Positions 1-6,766 of a DNA stretch of 14,452 bases are shown piece after piece (position 1 is the first letter of the stretch; every line of letters begins with the position of its first letter). The notes beneath the pieces were generated by a model. That model searched no databases, was not told the origin of the DNA, and saw only the letters and a list, made by a program, of their open reading frames with translations. Source of the stretch: Gemmatimonadota bacterium (GTDB taxonomy: Bacteria; Gemmatimonadota; Gemmatimonadetes; Gemmatimonadales; GWC2-71-9); the NCBI GenBank assembly GCA_004357415.1, contig SMVY01000117.1, positions 1 through 14,452 on the forward strand, read 5' to 3'. Both the position numbers and the translations under genes were made by a program.

Positions 1-239
1 GTCACTCCCGGCTGCAGCCGGAAGAGCATCTCAAAAGCGCCGGTAGCCGGATTACCGTTCACTATGCTGAAGTCAGCTCCCCGGGGAAATCCTGGCACGG
101 GTACATATTCGGCTTCCGTTCCAGCGGCAGTGATGACCGACGGCATATCACCACCTTCTTGAGCCGTAGCCATGTGGGCGGACGCCAGCGACAACGCAAG
201 AATCGTGGTGCCGGCCGCCAGGGTATAGGAATAACGCAT
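1..239 (-). CDS. Secreted cupin-like protein, N-terminal part (runs off left edge)
   Basis: Partial gene read on the minus strand; about 79 N-terminal residues are in the window and the frame stays open to the edge. The start is an ATG at 239-237 with a strong GAGAGGAG ribosome site (254-247) seven bases upstream. Residues 1 to about 26 look like a cleavable signal peptide: MRYS, a hydrophobic stretch rich in Ala, Leu and Thr, then a likely cut after ATA or AQ. The mature part, with a VPVPGFPRGADFSIVNGNP stretch followed by GAFEMLFRLQPG, resembles the opening of small secreted or periplasmic cupin-domain proteins, in which a PG-X-X-hydrophobic segment and a G-(D/N)-P turn precede the beta barrel. 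The metal-binding histidines of a cupin would lie beyond the edge, so the family call is tentative. No substrate can be named. The reading frame, signal peptide and start are well supported. Confidence 0.7.
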   Translation of the reverse strand, partial: MRYSYTLAAGTTILALSLASAHMATAQEGGDMPSVITAAGTEAEYVPVPGFPRGADFSIVNGNPATGAFEMLFRLQPGV

Positions 240-334
240 CGTTGTGCTCCTCTCATAAAACATGATTGCCATAGCGCCGGGCTAATCTATCTCAGGGAGG
301 ACGAATTGAGAAGCACGGCTGCCGCCCGGCGGGC

Positions 335-982
335 TCAATCCGCCTCGAATCCGATCGACTTGTGGGTTCCGTCACAAAACGGCTTTGTCGCCGACGCGCC
401 GCACCGACACAGGGCGCCGGAGGCCCCGCGCACGGTGGCACCCTCCGGGCTGTGGATCTCGAAGGGACCCCGGACCAGGAGCGGCCCGTTGTGAGCCAGG
501 GAGATTTCCAATGCTCCCGCCTCACCGTCCTCCGGCGCCTTCAGACGATTGTCCCCGATGGTAGCGGCGTCGGCGAATCCCACCTCGACGTGCGAGTTGT
601 CGCAGAACGGCTTGTCTTTCGAGTGGCCACAGCGGCAGAGCGCCGCCCTGGTTTCGTCGATGATCTCACCCCCGGGGAGGGTGATTCGTAGTCGACCAGT
701 TACGTAGAGCGGGCCGTCGGCGTCGATGCGCACGGTATTCGAGGCCGGGGCCTGTTCCTCTTTCCCGTCTCGCCGCCGGTAGTGCAGCGCGCCGGTGGGA
801 CAGCGCTCGATCGTCCTGACGAGATCCGCCGTTGCCGCCCGACTCGGGTCGATCCAGGGCCGGCGTCCGGCGTCGAACACGTCCGGCAGGCCATGAACGC
901 ACTCCTCCGCATGGATACAGCGCTTGGGGTCGTACTCGACGATCAACTGTTCGGCTTCGTAAGAGCGGATTCGTCGATTCAC
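335..982 (-). CDS. Ferredoxin-like domain plus two CDGSH iron-sulfur domains
   Basis: A 215-residue protein predicted to carry three iron-sulfur sites. Residues 14-66 resemble the short divergent mono-cluster ferredoxin domain (Fer4_19 type): Cys22, Cys28 (C-x5-C) and Cys61 followed by Pro. Two CDGSH modules follow. The first has C116-x-C118, C127 and H131, with CDNSH in place of CDGSH. The second has C192-x-C194, C203 and H207, with CDGTH. Each 3Cys-1His set is the known ligand pattern for a 2Fe-2S cluster, so a role in electron transfer or iron-sulfur/redox handling in the cytoplasm is likely; no partner is known. The start chosen is GTG at 982, because AGAGAGG (996-990) sits seven bases upstream. 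An in-frame TTG at 1018 has no such site. The next gene upstream ends 49 bases away on the same strand, so the two are probably co-transcribed. Confidence 0.85.
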   Translation of the reverse strand: MNRRIRSYEAEQLIVEYDPKRCIHAEECVHGLPDVFDAGRRPWIDPSRAATADLVRTIERCPTGALHYRRRDGKEEQAPASNTVRIDADGPLYVTGRLRITLPGGEIIDETRAALCRCGHSKDKPFCDNSHVEVGFADAATIGDNRLKAPEDGEAGALEISLAHNGPLLVRGPFEIHSPEGATVRGASGALCRCGASATKPFCDGTHKSIGFEAD

Positions 983-1031
983 CCGATGCCCTCTCTTTGC
1001 AGGATGTGCGGCTGGCAACCGGCGGGCGGCT

Positions 1032-1301
1032 CTACCCCAGGTTGGTATATTGGTCGTGAGTGTAACAGTATGCCCATGTTTCTCCAGGCTCGGCGCTCCG
1101 AATCAGCACGTGATCCTGAGCCGTGTGGTGCTCGCGGGCATGCTGATTCTTGGAGGAGTCGCAGCAGCCGATGTGGCCGCAGTTCAGGCACATCCTGAGG
1201 TGAACCCAGGTGTCTCCCGAGGCGAGGCACTGCTCACACCCATCTACTACAGTTGGGAGGTCGGTGATCTCGGATCCGTCGAAGTGCTCGCAACGTGGCA
1301 T
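1032..1301 (-). CDS. UBP-type zinc finger protein
   Basis: An 89-residue protein made up almost entirely of a zf-UBP domain. Putative zinc ligands are C4, H6, C22, C25, C38, C41, C46 and the histidines at 54, 58/59 and 64; the core CLNCGHIGCCDSS is typical of this fold. In eukaryotes the domain binds ubiquitin C-termini. In bacteria such stand-alone domains occur widely and their role is unknown, so no function is assigned. The start ATG (1301-1299) has AGGAG (1312-1308) six bases upstream. It precedes the CDGSH gene on the same strand with a 49-base gap, suggesting a two-gene transcript. The size is complete for this family. Confidence 0.85.
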   Translation of the reverse strand: MPRCEHFDGSEITDLPTVVDGCEQCLASGDTWVHLRMCLNCGHIGCCDSSKNQHAREHHTAQDHVLIRSAEPGETWAYCYTHDQYTNLG

Positions 1302-1663
1302 GTGATGCTCCTGCTAGGCGACGACGGTCCATCGAGTTATCGAACGGGTCAAGTCGATCAGCTTCTCCGAATGGCGAAGCGGCCGACTGGCCGCCAGCGT
1401 GGGGGCTGGTGGGAAAAGGAACATCGAGTCCAACCACGGAATCGGAACGGCAATCCGTGGCACCTTTTCAACTATAGCGGCCGGTCTTGGAGCTGTCCAC
1501 CGCCGGGATGAGGATTCCGGCGGACTCTGATGGCTCCTCGGCCACTGCAACTTGCTTGCACCGAATCGACATGAGAGCCGGCTTCGGCCCCCATGCCTGA
1601 ATCTCACCCCCGAGCCTTCTCGTAGGCCCCCTTGGCACGGTACCGCACAGTTGGAGGGCAGCC
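1302..1663. other. Intergenic stretch without a supported gene
   Basis: 362 bases between two divergently transcribed units. Open frames exist here on both strands, but their translations are Arg/Pro/Ser-rich, show no recognisable domain and lack good ribosome sites. The stretch must hold the promoters for the zinc-finger gene (leftward) and the 118-residue protein gene (rightward). I could not identify convincing -35/-10 pairs, terminators or repeats in it. Confidence 0.5.
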
Positions 1664-2020
1664 ATGCGAAGCAGTGACATCCGCCACCGGGACGACCTCC
1701 TCGCCTACGTGGCCGGCGTCCTGAAAGCCCAAGGCCGCCCCGTGGATCCCGGCATGGTGGTGGAACTCGAACCGCTGTTCCACGACGTGTTCCTCGGTGG
1801 CGAGATCACCCGGCTGGACCGGGTCATCGAGGCGGCCACCGCCGGAGGACGCTGGCTCCGGCCGGTGGGTGGCGAGGGGCGGCGCTACGCTCTCACCGCC
1901 TCCGGTGCGGAGCGGGCCCGCTCGGTCCGCCGAGGATTCATCCGGCGCCTGCCCATGTGGCAGCGCGTCCTTCTCATCGCCATCATACTGGCGCTACTTT
2001 TGGCCGTGCTCGCGCAGTAG
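1664..2020 (+). CDS. Small protein with wing-like motif and C-terminal membrane anchor
   Basis: A 118-residue protein of unrecognised family. A soluble, charged N-terminal part of about 95 residues precedes one hydrophobic helix at residues 98-117 (rich in Leu, Ile and Ala) that ends at the C-terminus, so it is probably tail-anchored with the bulk in the cytoplasm. Residues 64-90, with RRYALTASGAERARSVRR, resemble the wing and last helix of winged-helix proteins (Y-x-L-T-x-x-G pattern), but no recognition helix is obvious, so a regulatory role is not claimed. The basic run RRGFIRR just before the helix fits a positive-inside anchor. The start ATG is preceded by GGAGGG five bases upstream. The next gene begins 37 bases after the stop on the same strand and may be co-transcribed. 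Confidence 0.7.
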   Translation: MRSSDIRHRDDLLAYVAGVLKAQGRPVDPGMVVELEPLFHDVFLGGEITRLDRVIEAATAGGRWLRPVGGEGRRYALTASGAERARSVRRGFIRRLPMWQRVLLIAIILALLLAVLAQ

Positions 2021-2057
2021 TCCTCCAGTCCTCTCCCAACGATCACCGGGAGCTACC

Positions 2058-3131
2058 ATGCGGTTTTCCAGGTGCAGTGCCGCCCTGCTGGTTGCCGGAG
2101 CAACGCTGATGGCGTGCGCCGGCAATACTCCCCCACCTCCGCCTCCCGAGGCGTCACCTGCGCTCACGCCGCAGCTGAGCGGCACCACGCAGTTGCTGCA
2201 AGCCGTCAGCCCGGTGAGCGAATCGGTCGTCTGGGTGAGCGGACACGGCGGAACCTACGCCCGCACCACCGACGGTGGCGAGACGTGGCAAGCGGCCGTG
2301 GTGCCGGATGCCGACACGCTCCAATTCCGCGACGTGCATGCGGTTGACGAGCACACCGCATACCTCCTCGGCGCTGGGCCGGGTGACATGTCCCGCATCT
2401 ACCGGACCACCGACGCCGGCGCCACCTGGGTTCTTCAGTGGGTCAACCCCGACCCCGATGGTTTCTACGATTGCCTGGATTTTTGGGATGCCGATCGCGG
2501 CGCGGCCTACGGCGACGAGGTCGACGGCCACTTGTCGATCGTGACCACCGTGGACGGAGGTGCCACCTGGACCCCGGTTCCGCAGGATCGCCTGCCGCCG
2601 GCCCAGGAGGGCGAAGGCGGGTTCGCCGCCAGCGGCTTGTGCCTGATCACCGGCCCCGATGGACTCGGCTGGATCGCCACGGGGGCGGCCGATACGGCCC
2701 GGGTGCTCATGACGGAAGATTACGGACAGAGCTGGACCGCGGCAGCCACTCCCATCGCCGGGGGTACCGCAGAGGGCCTCACCGCGGTGAGCTTCCGGGA
2801 TGCCACGCATGGCATCGTCCTCGGCGGTAACATCGGCGATCCCGAAGGGCGTAGCGACAACGTGGCGGTGACGGCCGACGGCGGCAAGACGTGGACCCTC
2901 GCCGGCCGGCCGACCATCACCGGCGCGTTCTATGGCGGGCTCTACGTGCCCGGGGTGGACGCCCCATGGGTCGTCGCTGTCGGGCCGGCCGGGGCCGATT
3001 ACTCGGTGGACGACGGCCTGACCTGGCTGTCGCTGGATACGCTGAGCTACTGGGCGGTGGGGTTCGCCAGCCCGACCGCCGGCTGGTTGGTGGGGCCCGG
3101 CGGCCGGATCACCAAGGTCCGGATGTACTGA
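2058..3131 (+). CDS. Lipoprotein with six Asp-box (YCF48/BNR-like) repeats
   Basis: A 357-residue predicted lipoprotein with a beta-propeller body. Residues 1-19 form a lipoprotein signal with lipobox L17-M18-A19 and acylated Cys20, followed by a proline-rich linker (residues 24-34). Six Asp-box motifs of the form D-x-G-x-T/S-W lie near residues 72, 119, 166, 221, 273 and 318, about 45-55 residues apart. That is the pattern of YCF48-type photosystem II assembly factor-like and BNR-repeat propellers. In non-photosynthetic bacteria such proteins are common secreted or outer-membrane-associated proteins with unknown ligands; nothing here shows a link to photosynthesis. The ATG at 2058 is chosen because it begins the signal peptide and has CGGGAG just upstream. 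The frame is open further upstream, but that extension overlaps the preceding gene and is not protein-like. The gene ends 15 bases from the convergent ligase gene. Confidence 0.85.
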   Translation: MRFSRCSAALLVAGATLMACAGNTPPPPPPEASPALTPQLSGTTQLLQAVSPVSESVVWVSGHGGTYARTTDGGETWQAAVVPDADTLQFRDVHAVDEHTAYLLGAGPGDMSRIYRTTDAGATWVLQWVNPDPDGFYDCLDFWDADRGAAYGDEVDGHLSIVTTVDGGATWTPVPQDRLPPAQEGEGGFAASGLCLITGPDGLGWIATGAADTARVLMTEDYGQSWTAAATPIAGGTAEGLTAVSFRDATHGIVLGGNIGDPEGRSDNVAVTADGGKTWTLAGRPTITGAFYGGLYVPGVDAPWVVAVGPAGADYSVDDGLTWLSLDTLSYWAVGFASPTAGWLVGPGGRITKVRMY

Positions 3132-3146
3132 CGAGGGTTCCGAGGA

Positions 3147-4667
3147 CTACAGAGTCTTCAGTGTGCCCCGGTCGATCTTCCCGAGGTGCGTGCGCGGCAG
3201 GGCGTCGAGAAACACGACTTCTCGGGGATACTTGTACGGCTCGAGCCTCTCGCGCACGAACGCCTGGAGTTCATCGGCCTCGGCCGCAGCCTCCGGCGCC
3301 AGCACCACGTAGGCGCGTGGTTTGATCAGGCCGTCCTCGTTTGCCACGCCCACCACGGCGACTTCCGCTACCGCCGCGTGCTGCAACAGGCAGTTCTCCA
3401 CCTCCTGGGGCGACAGCCACTTGCCGGCCACCTTCAGCATGTCGTCGGCCCGCCCGGCGTAGGTGAAGTAGCCGTCGGCGTCCCGGCTCAACATGTCTTC
3501 CGAGAGGTACCACTCGCCGTGAAAGGCTCGCAGGCTCTTCTCGCGGTTGTGCCAATAACACAGGGCCCGCGAGTTTCCTCGGACTCGCAGATAGCCCACT
3601 TGGCCAGTGGGCACCTCGCGGCCGGCGTCATCGCACAGCTGGATCTCGAACCCCGGTACCACGGTGCCGAGGGTGCCCGGCTTGACCGCGCCCGGGCGGT
3701 TGGACAGGAAGATGTGCCACATCTCGGCGGTGCCGAGCCCGTCCAGCAGTTCCACGCCGAACAGGTCGTGCCAGCGGCGGTGGAGTTCCACGGGGAGCGC
3801 TTCTCCCGCCGAGGTGGCCAATCGGATCGATGAAAGATCGGCCTCCGCGGCGTTGGGGTGGTTCACCATGTGATTGACCATGGTAGGCACGTTGATCAGG
3901 ATGGTCGGGCGGAACTGCTCGATGCGGGCAAACAGGGCGTCGGCCGTGCAGCGCTCGGGGAACAGCGCCGTGGTGGCGCCGGCGGCAAAAGGAAACAACA
4001 GGTTGGACCCGGTGGCGTAGCCGAAGTACAGCTTGGGGACCGAGAGGGTGACGTCGTCGGGCCGGTAGCCGATCACCCCCTTGGCGTAACACTCGGTGGT
4101 GTTGGCGAACGAGGCGTGGCTTTGGACCACCGCCTTGGGTTGGCCGGTGGTGCCGCCCGAGAACAACCAGATGGCGGCGTCGTCGGCGTTGGACGCGAAT
4201 GTCTCCAATCGGTCGGATCCGGCGTCGACCACCTCTTGAAACGCGGGATCCCCGACCACGAAGGTGTGCTCGAGGAACCGGGCCCCCGAAGCCGCCTCGG
4301 CAAAGGCGTCGCCGGCCTCGAGGTCGACGAACGCCGCGACCGCCCGGGTGTAGTCGAGGAAATAGGCGATGGCCTCGTGGTCGAGTTGCGGGTTGACCAT
4401 CACCACGACCGCCCCGATCTTCAGGATGCCGAACAACGCCGCCAGGTAGGCCGGGCCATCGGGGAGCGCGATGATCACCCGTTGTTCGGGGGTCACACCG
4501 GCGTCCTGAAGCAGGTGCCCGAACCGATTCGCCATCGCTTGCACGTCGCCATAGGAGAGCGCGCCCTCGTCGGTGATCAGGGCACGACGGTCTCCCAACC
4601 CCTCGCGGATGCGGGCGTCGAGAAAATAATCGGCGATGTTGAAGGAGTCGGGTGGCGTGAAGGGCAT
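3147..4667 (-). CDS. Benzoate-CoA ligase family enzyme, probably anthranilate (2-aminobenzoate)-CoA ligase
   Basis: A 506-residue AMP-forming acyl/aryl-CoA synthetase. Visible motifs are the phosphate loop SGGTTGQPK (residues 170-178), the LDGLGTAEMWHIF segment (308-320, Glu315 for Mg-ATP), the hinge region YAGRADDMLKVAGKWLSP (403-420) and the C-terminal PRTHLGKIDR with catalytic Lys497. Length and the N-terminal SFNIADYFLDARI opening match the benzoate-CoA ligase subgroup. Such enzymes use ATP and CoA to make an aryl-CoA via an acyl-adenylate. The substrate is inferred from the divergent operon, which makes anthranilate and carries a 2-aminobenzoyl-CoA monooxygenase/reductase-like enzyme; benzoate or salicylate cannot be excluded. 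The start ATG at 4667 opens the conserved N-terminus. An in-frame ATG at 4739 would add 24 residues encoded partly by heptamer repeats and is less likely. No clear ribosome site precedes either start. Confidence 0.88.
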   Translation of the reverse strand: MPFTPPDSFNIADYFLDARIREGLGDRRALITDEGALSYGDVQAMANRFGHLLQDAGVTPEQRVIIALPDGPAYLAALFGILKIGAVVVMVNPQLDHEAIAYFLDYTRAVAAFVDLEAGDAFAEAASGARFLEHTFVVGDPAFQEVVDAGSDRLETFASNADDAAIWLFSGGTTGQPKAVVQSHASFANTTECYAKGVIGYRPDDVTLSVPKLYFGYATGSNLLFPFAAGATTALFPERCTADALFARIEQFRPTILINVPTMVNHMVNHPNAAEADLSSIRLATSAGEALPVELHRRWHDLFGVELLDGLGTAEMWHIFLSNRPGAVKPGTLGTVVPGFEIQLCDDAGREVPTGQVGYLRVRGNSRALCYWHNREKSLRAFHGEWYLSEDMLSRDADGYFTYAGRADDMLKVAGKWLSPQEVENCLLQHAAVAEVAVVGVANEDGLIKPRAYVVLAPEAAAEADELQAFVRERLEPYKYPREVVFLDALPRTHLGKIDRGTLKTL

Positions 4668-4672
4668 TCGGA

Positions 4673-4707
4673 ATCTTGAGTCTTGAATCTTGAGTCTTGA
4701 ATTGTGA
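4673..4707 (-). repeat. Tandem heptamer repeat upstream of the ligase start
   Basis: On the minus strand the unit is TCAAGAY. Four perfect copies alternate between T and C at the last base, and a fifth degenerate copy lies on the upstream side. The plus strand reads ATCTTGA, GTCTTGA, ATCTTGA, GTCTTGA, ATTGTGA. The array starts six bases upstream of the ligase ATG, where a ribosome site would be expected. Its A+T-rich composition contrasts with the surroundings. Confidence 0.85.
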
Positions 4708-4725
4708 CTGCTGAGTTGACCTAAG

Positions 4726-4752
4726 GCTTTACCATGCATTGGCGGATGTCAA
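4726..4752 (-). promoter_or_regulatory. Candidate sigma70-type promoter for the ligase gene
   Basis: On the minus strand a perfect TTGACA (4752-4747) is followed after 15 bases by TAAAGC (4731-4726), a weak -10 match. The spacer is short. If used, transcription would start near 4719, downstream of the ATG at 4739 and about 50 bases upstream of the ATG at 4667, which favours the latter as the true start and puts the heptamer repeats in the leader. Sequence match only. Confidence 0.3.
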
Positions 4753-4754
4753 TG
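4737..4754. promoter_or_regulatory. Imperfect 18-bp palindrome, possible operator
   Basis: The outer arms CATTG and CAATG are perfectly complementary, and six of nine base pairs match overall. The palindrome overlaps the TTGACA box on the minus strand and lies midway between the divergent ligase and nine-gene operon, where a shared repressor might bind. No regulator gene is in the window to support this. Confidence 0.25.
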
Positions 4755-4804
4755 TGTGGGTGCGGGAAGTGTACCTGCCGTTTTCAGAGGAGTCGGTCTG
4801 AGCC

Positions 4805-5557
4805 ATGGCGCTATGTTACCTCGCCGACATGACGTGGCACGAGGCGCGAGAGGCTTTCGACAAGGCACCCGTGGCCATCCTGCCGGTCGGTGCGTTGGAA
4901 GCGCATGGGCCGCATCTGCCGCTGGCTACGGATGTGATCATCGCGGAGGCGATGGCCCGTGCCGGCGCCCGGCTGGTGGCCGCCGCGGGGAAGGAAGTCG
5001 TGGTGCTGCCGGCGCTGCCTTACACCGCGGCACCGTTCGCCGAAGGTTTTTCCGGCACACTGTCGTTGCCCCGGGCGACCGTTGCCCGGCTGGTGGCCGA
5101 CATCGCCGCCGAGTTGGCGCGCCAAGGGGTTTCCTGCCTGGCGCTGGCCAACGCCCATCTCGACCCGGCCCATTTGGGGGCGTTGGCCGACGCGGCCGAG
5201 CTGGTGCGGGCGGCGGGAGCGCCGAGGTTGGTACACCCCGATCTTACCAAGAAGCCGTGGGCTGGCCGTCTCACAGAGGAGTTCAAGAGCGGCGCGTGCC
5301 ACGCGGGGCAGTACGAGACGTCGGTGGTCATGGCCGCCCGGCCGGAGCTGGTCCGGGACAAGGTGCGTAGCAGGCTGGCGGACAATCCCCGGTCGCTGTC
5401 GCTCGCGATCGCGGAGGGACACAGTAACTTCGAGGCGGCCGGCGGCCCCGAGGCATACTTCGGATATCCCGGAGCTGCCACGGCCGATGAAGGTAGGGCC
5501 ACCATCGAAGTTCTGGGGCAAATTCTAGCGGAGGCGATCCTAACCGATGTTACCTGA
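4805..5557 (+). CDS. Creatininase-family metal-dependent hydrolase, candidate N-formylkynurenine formamidase
   Basis: A 250-residue member of the creatininase family (PF02633 type). The metal site is visible: E32 and H34 in LEAHGPHLP, D43, then H118 and D120 in NAHLDPAH. These sit at a constant offset of two from creatininase Glu34, His36, Asp45, His120 and Glu122 as I recall them, with Asp replacing the last Glu. HAGQYETS (residues 166-173) matches another conserved block. The family hydrolyses cyclic amides and other C-N bonds, and an archaeal member (ArfB) removes a formyl group from a formamidopyrimidine. In this operon a formamidase is needed between tryptophan dioxygenase and kynureninase and no KynB-type enzyme is seen, so that role is inferred. 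A role on a later ring intermediate is the alternative. The start is bounded by an in-frame TGA at 4799-4801; AGAGGAG lies 12 bases upstream. It is the first gene of the operon and overlaps the SDR gene by 11 bases. Confidence 0.85.
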   Translation: MALCYLADMTWHEAREAFDKAPVAILPVGALEAHGPHLPLATDVIIAEAMARAGARLVAAAGKEVVVLPALPYTAAPFAEGFSGTLSLPRATVARLVADIAAELARQGVSCLALANAHLDPAHLGALADAAELVRAAGAPRLVHPDLTKKPWAGRLTEEFKSGACHAGQYETSVVMAARPELVRDKVRSRLADNPRSLSLAIAEGHSNFEAAGGPEAYFGYPGAATADEGRATIEVLGQILAEAILTDVT

Positions 5558-6323
5558 CGGAGCCACGGCGGTCATTACCGGAGGAGGACAGGGCATCGGC
5601 GCCGCCGTCGCCCGGGTGTTGGCGCGGGCCGGCGCGCGGGTGATGGTGGCCGGCCGGACGCAAGCCACCACCGAACGGGTGGCCGGCGAGCTGGTCGACG
5701 CCGGATTCGAAGCACACGCCGCTCGGGTGGACGTCACCGATGCCGCGAGCGTTACCGCCCTGGTCGAAGAGGCGCAGGGCCGGCTGGGCACGGTCGATAT
5801 CCTGATCAACAATGCCGGCCAGGCCCACTCCGCGCCTATCGTCCGCACCACGCTGGAGGATTGGCACCGCATGCTGGACTGCAACGCCACCGGAACCTTC
5901 CTGTGCACCCGGGGATTTCTGCCGGGGATGCTCGAGCGACGCTGGGGCCGCATCATCAACATCGCGTCCGTGGCCGGATTGTCCGGGGCCAAGTACATTG
6001 CCGCCTACTCCGCCTCCAAGCATGCGGTCATGGGCTTCACCCGCTCGGCCGCCCACGAGGTGGCCGACAAGGGTGTCACCGTAAACGCCGTCTGTCCCGG
6101 GTTCGTCGATACCCCGATGACCGAGCAATCGGTCGCCAACATCGTCGCCGCCACCGGCAAGTCGCGGGAGGAGGCCTTGAGCGCCATCCTCCAGATGACG
6201 CCGCAGGGCCGCTTGATCGCGCCCGAGGAAGTGGCCCACGCCGTGCTCATGTTGGCCGCCACCGAGGCGAAAGGCATCAACGGGCAATCCATCGTCATCG
6301 ACGGCGGAGGCATTCAGGCATGA
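5547..6323 (+). CDS. SDR-family NAD(P)-dependent oxidoreductase
   Basis: A 258-residue classical short-chain dehydrogenase/reductase. It has the cofactor loop TGGGQGIG (residues 11-18), NNAG (88-91), Asn113, catalytic Ser141 and the Y154-x3-K158 pair, with a C-terminal IDGGG typical of the 3-ketoacyl/3-hydroxyacyl group. Arg37 at the end of strand two, with no acidic residue there, hints at NADP(H) preference. It is probably cytoplasmic. In this operon it could reduce the 5-oxo group of the ring product or act as a 3-hydroxyacyl-CoA dehydrogenase in the later beta-oxidation; the sequence alone does not decide. Its ATG lies inside the end of the preceding gene, and its TGA shares bases with the RidA-family start, so translation is probably coupled. 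Confidence 0.9.
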   Translation: MLPDGATAVITGGGQGIGAAVARVLARAGARVMVAGRTQATTERVAGELVDAGFEAHAARVDVTDAASVTALVEEAQGRLGTVDILINNAGQAHSAPIVRTTLEDWHRMLDCNATGTFLCTRGFLPGMLERRWGRIINIASVAGLSGAKYIAAYSASKHAVMGFTRSAAHEVADKGVTVNAVCPGFVDTPMTEQSVANIVAATGKSREEALSAILQMTPQGRLIAPEEVAHAVLMLAATEAKGINGQSIVIDGGGIQA

Positions 6324-6733
6324 CGTTCGACATCATCAACCCCGAAATGCTGGGGACGCCGCGTGGCTGGAACAACGGGATGCTGGCGCCGGCCGGCGGC
6401 CGGGTGTTGTTCGTGGCCGGGCAGACGGCGCGAGACGGATCCGGTGGGGAGTTGCCCAGCGGTTTCGTCGAACAGTTCGCCGCCGCCCTGGCCAACATCC
6501 TGGCGGTGGTGAGGCAAGCGGGTGGCACAGCGGAGGACATCGGCCGCTTTACCATTTACGTTGCCGACATCGAGGCCTACCGCGGCAGCCTCGAGGCGTT
6601 GGGCACGGCCTATCGCAAGCAGATGGGCCGTCACTACCCGGCGATGGCGCTGGTAGCGGTGGTGGCGCTGGTGGATCCCGCAGCCCAAGTCGAGATCGAA
6701 GCGACGGCCGTGCTGCCGCCCGCTGACCAATAA
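6320..6733 (+). CDS. RidA-family protein lacking the classic Arg, candidate enamine hydrolase
   Basis: A 137-residue protein with the RidA/YjgF fold: FVAGQTARD (31-39), a central AALANILAVVRQAGGT segment, and the C-terminal VEIEATAV (124-131). Archetypal RidA has a catalytic Arg in a PAR-(S/T) motif; here the equivalent reads P107-A108-M109, so Arg is absent. The protein therefore belongs to a divergent subgroup, and typical 2-aminoacrylate deaminase activity should not be assumed. RidA proteins hydrolyse enamines and imines. The expected product of the monooxygenase/reductase in this operon, 2-amino-5-oxocyclohex-1-enecarboxyl-CoA, is an enamine, so hydrolysis of it to the ketone with release of ammonia is an attractive inferred role. 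The start overlaps the SDR stop as ATGA. Length is close to the usual 125-140 residues. Confidence 0.87.
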   Translation: MTFDIINPEMLGTPRGWNNGMLAPAGGRVLFVAGQTARDGSGGELPSGFVEQFAAALANILAVVRQAGGTAEDIGRFTIYVADIEAYRGSLEALGTAYRKQMGRHYPAMALVAVVALVDPAAQVEIEATAVLPPADQ

Positions 6734-6766
6734 CCGAAGGTTGTCGTCCGGTCACCCGAGAGACCC

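Noticed and set aside
320..334. A GC-rich inverted repeat just after the CDGSH gene stop as a terminator
   Set aside because: The arms leave almost no loop and no T-tract follows on the minus strand.
983..1018. A TTG start adding 12 residues to the CDGSH protein
   Set aside because: No ribosome site precedes it, while the GTG at 982 has AGAGAGG at ideal spacing.
1050..1511. A 153-codon plus-strand open frame across the zinc-finger gene and the intergenic stretch
   Set aside because: The minus strand encodes a complete zf-UBP domain with a good ribosome site; this frame has neither a domain nor a convincing start.
3858..4679. A 273-codon plus-strand open frame opposite the ligase
   Set aside because: It is antisense to strong AMP-ligase motifs; the translation is Gly/Val/Asp-rich and has no recognisable domain.
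4673..4707. Reading the heptamer array as a CRISPR fragment
   Set aside because: The units are seven bases and directly adjacent, without spacers.
4668..4739. An upstream in-frame ATG adding 24 residues to the ligase
   Set aside because: The extension is encoded largely by the heptamer repeat, is not part of the family N-terminus, and would lie upstream of the transcription start from the candidate promoter.
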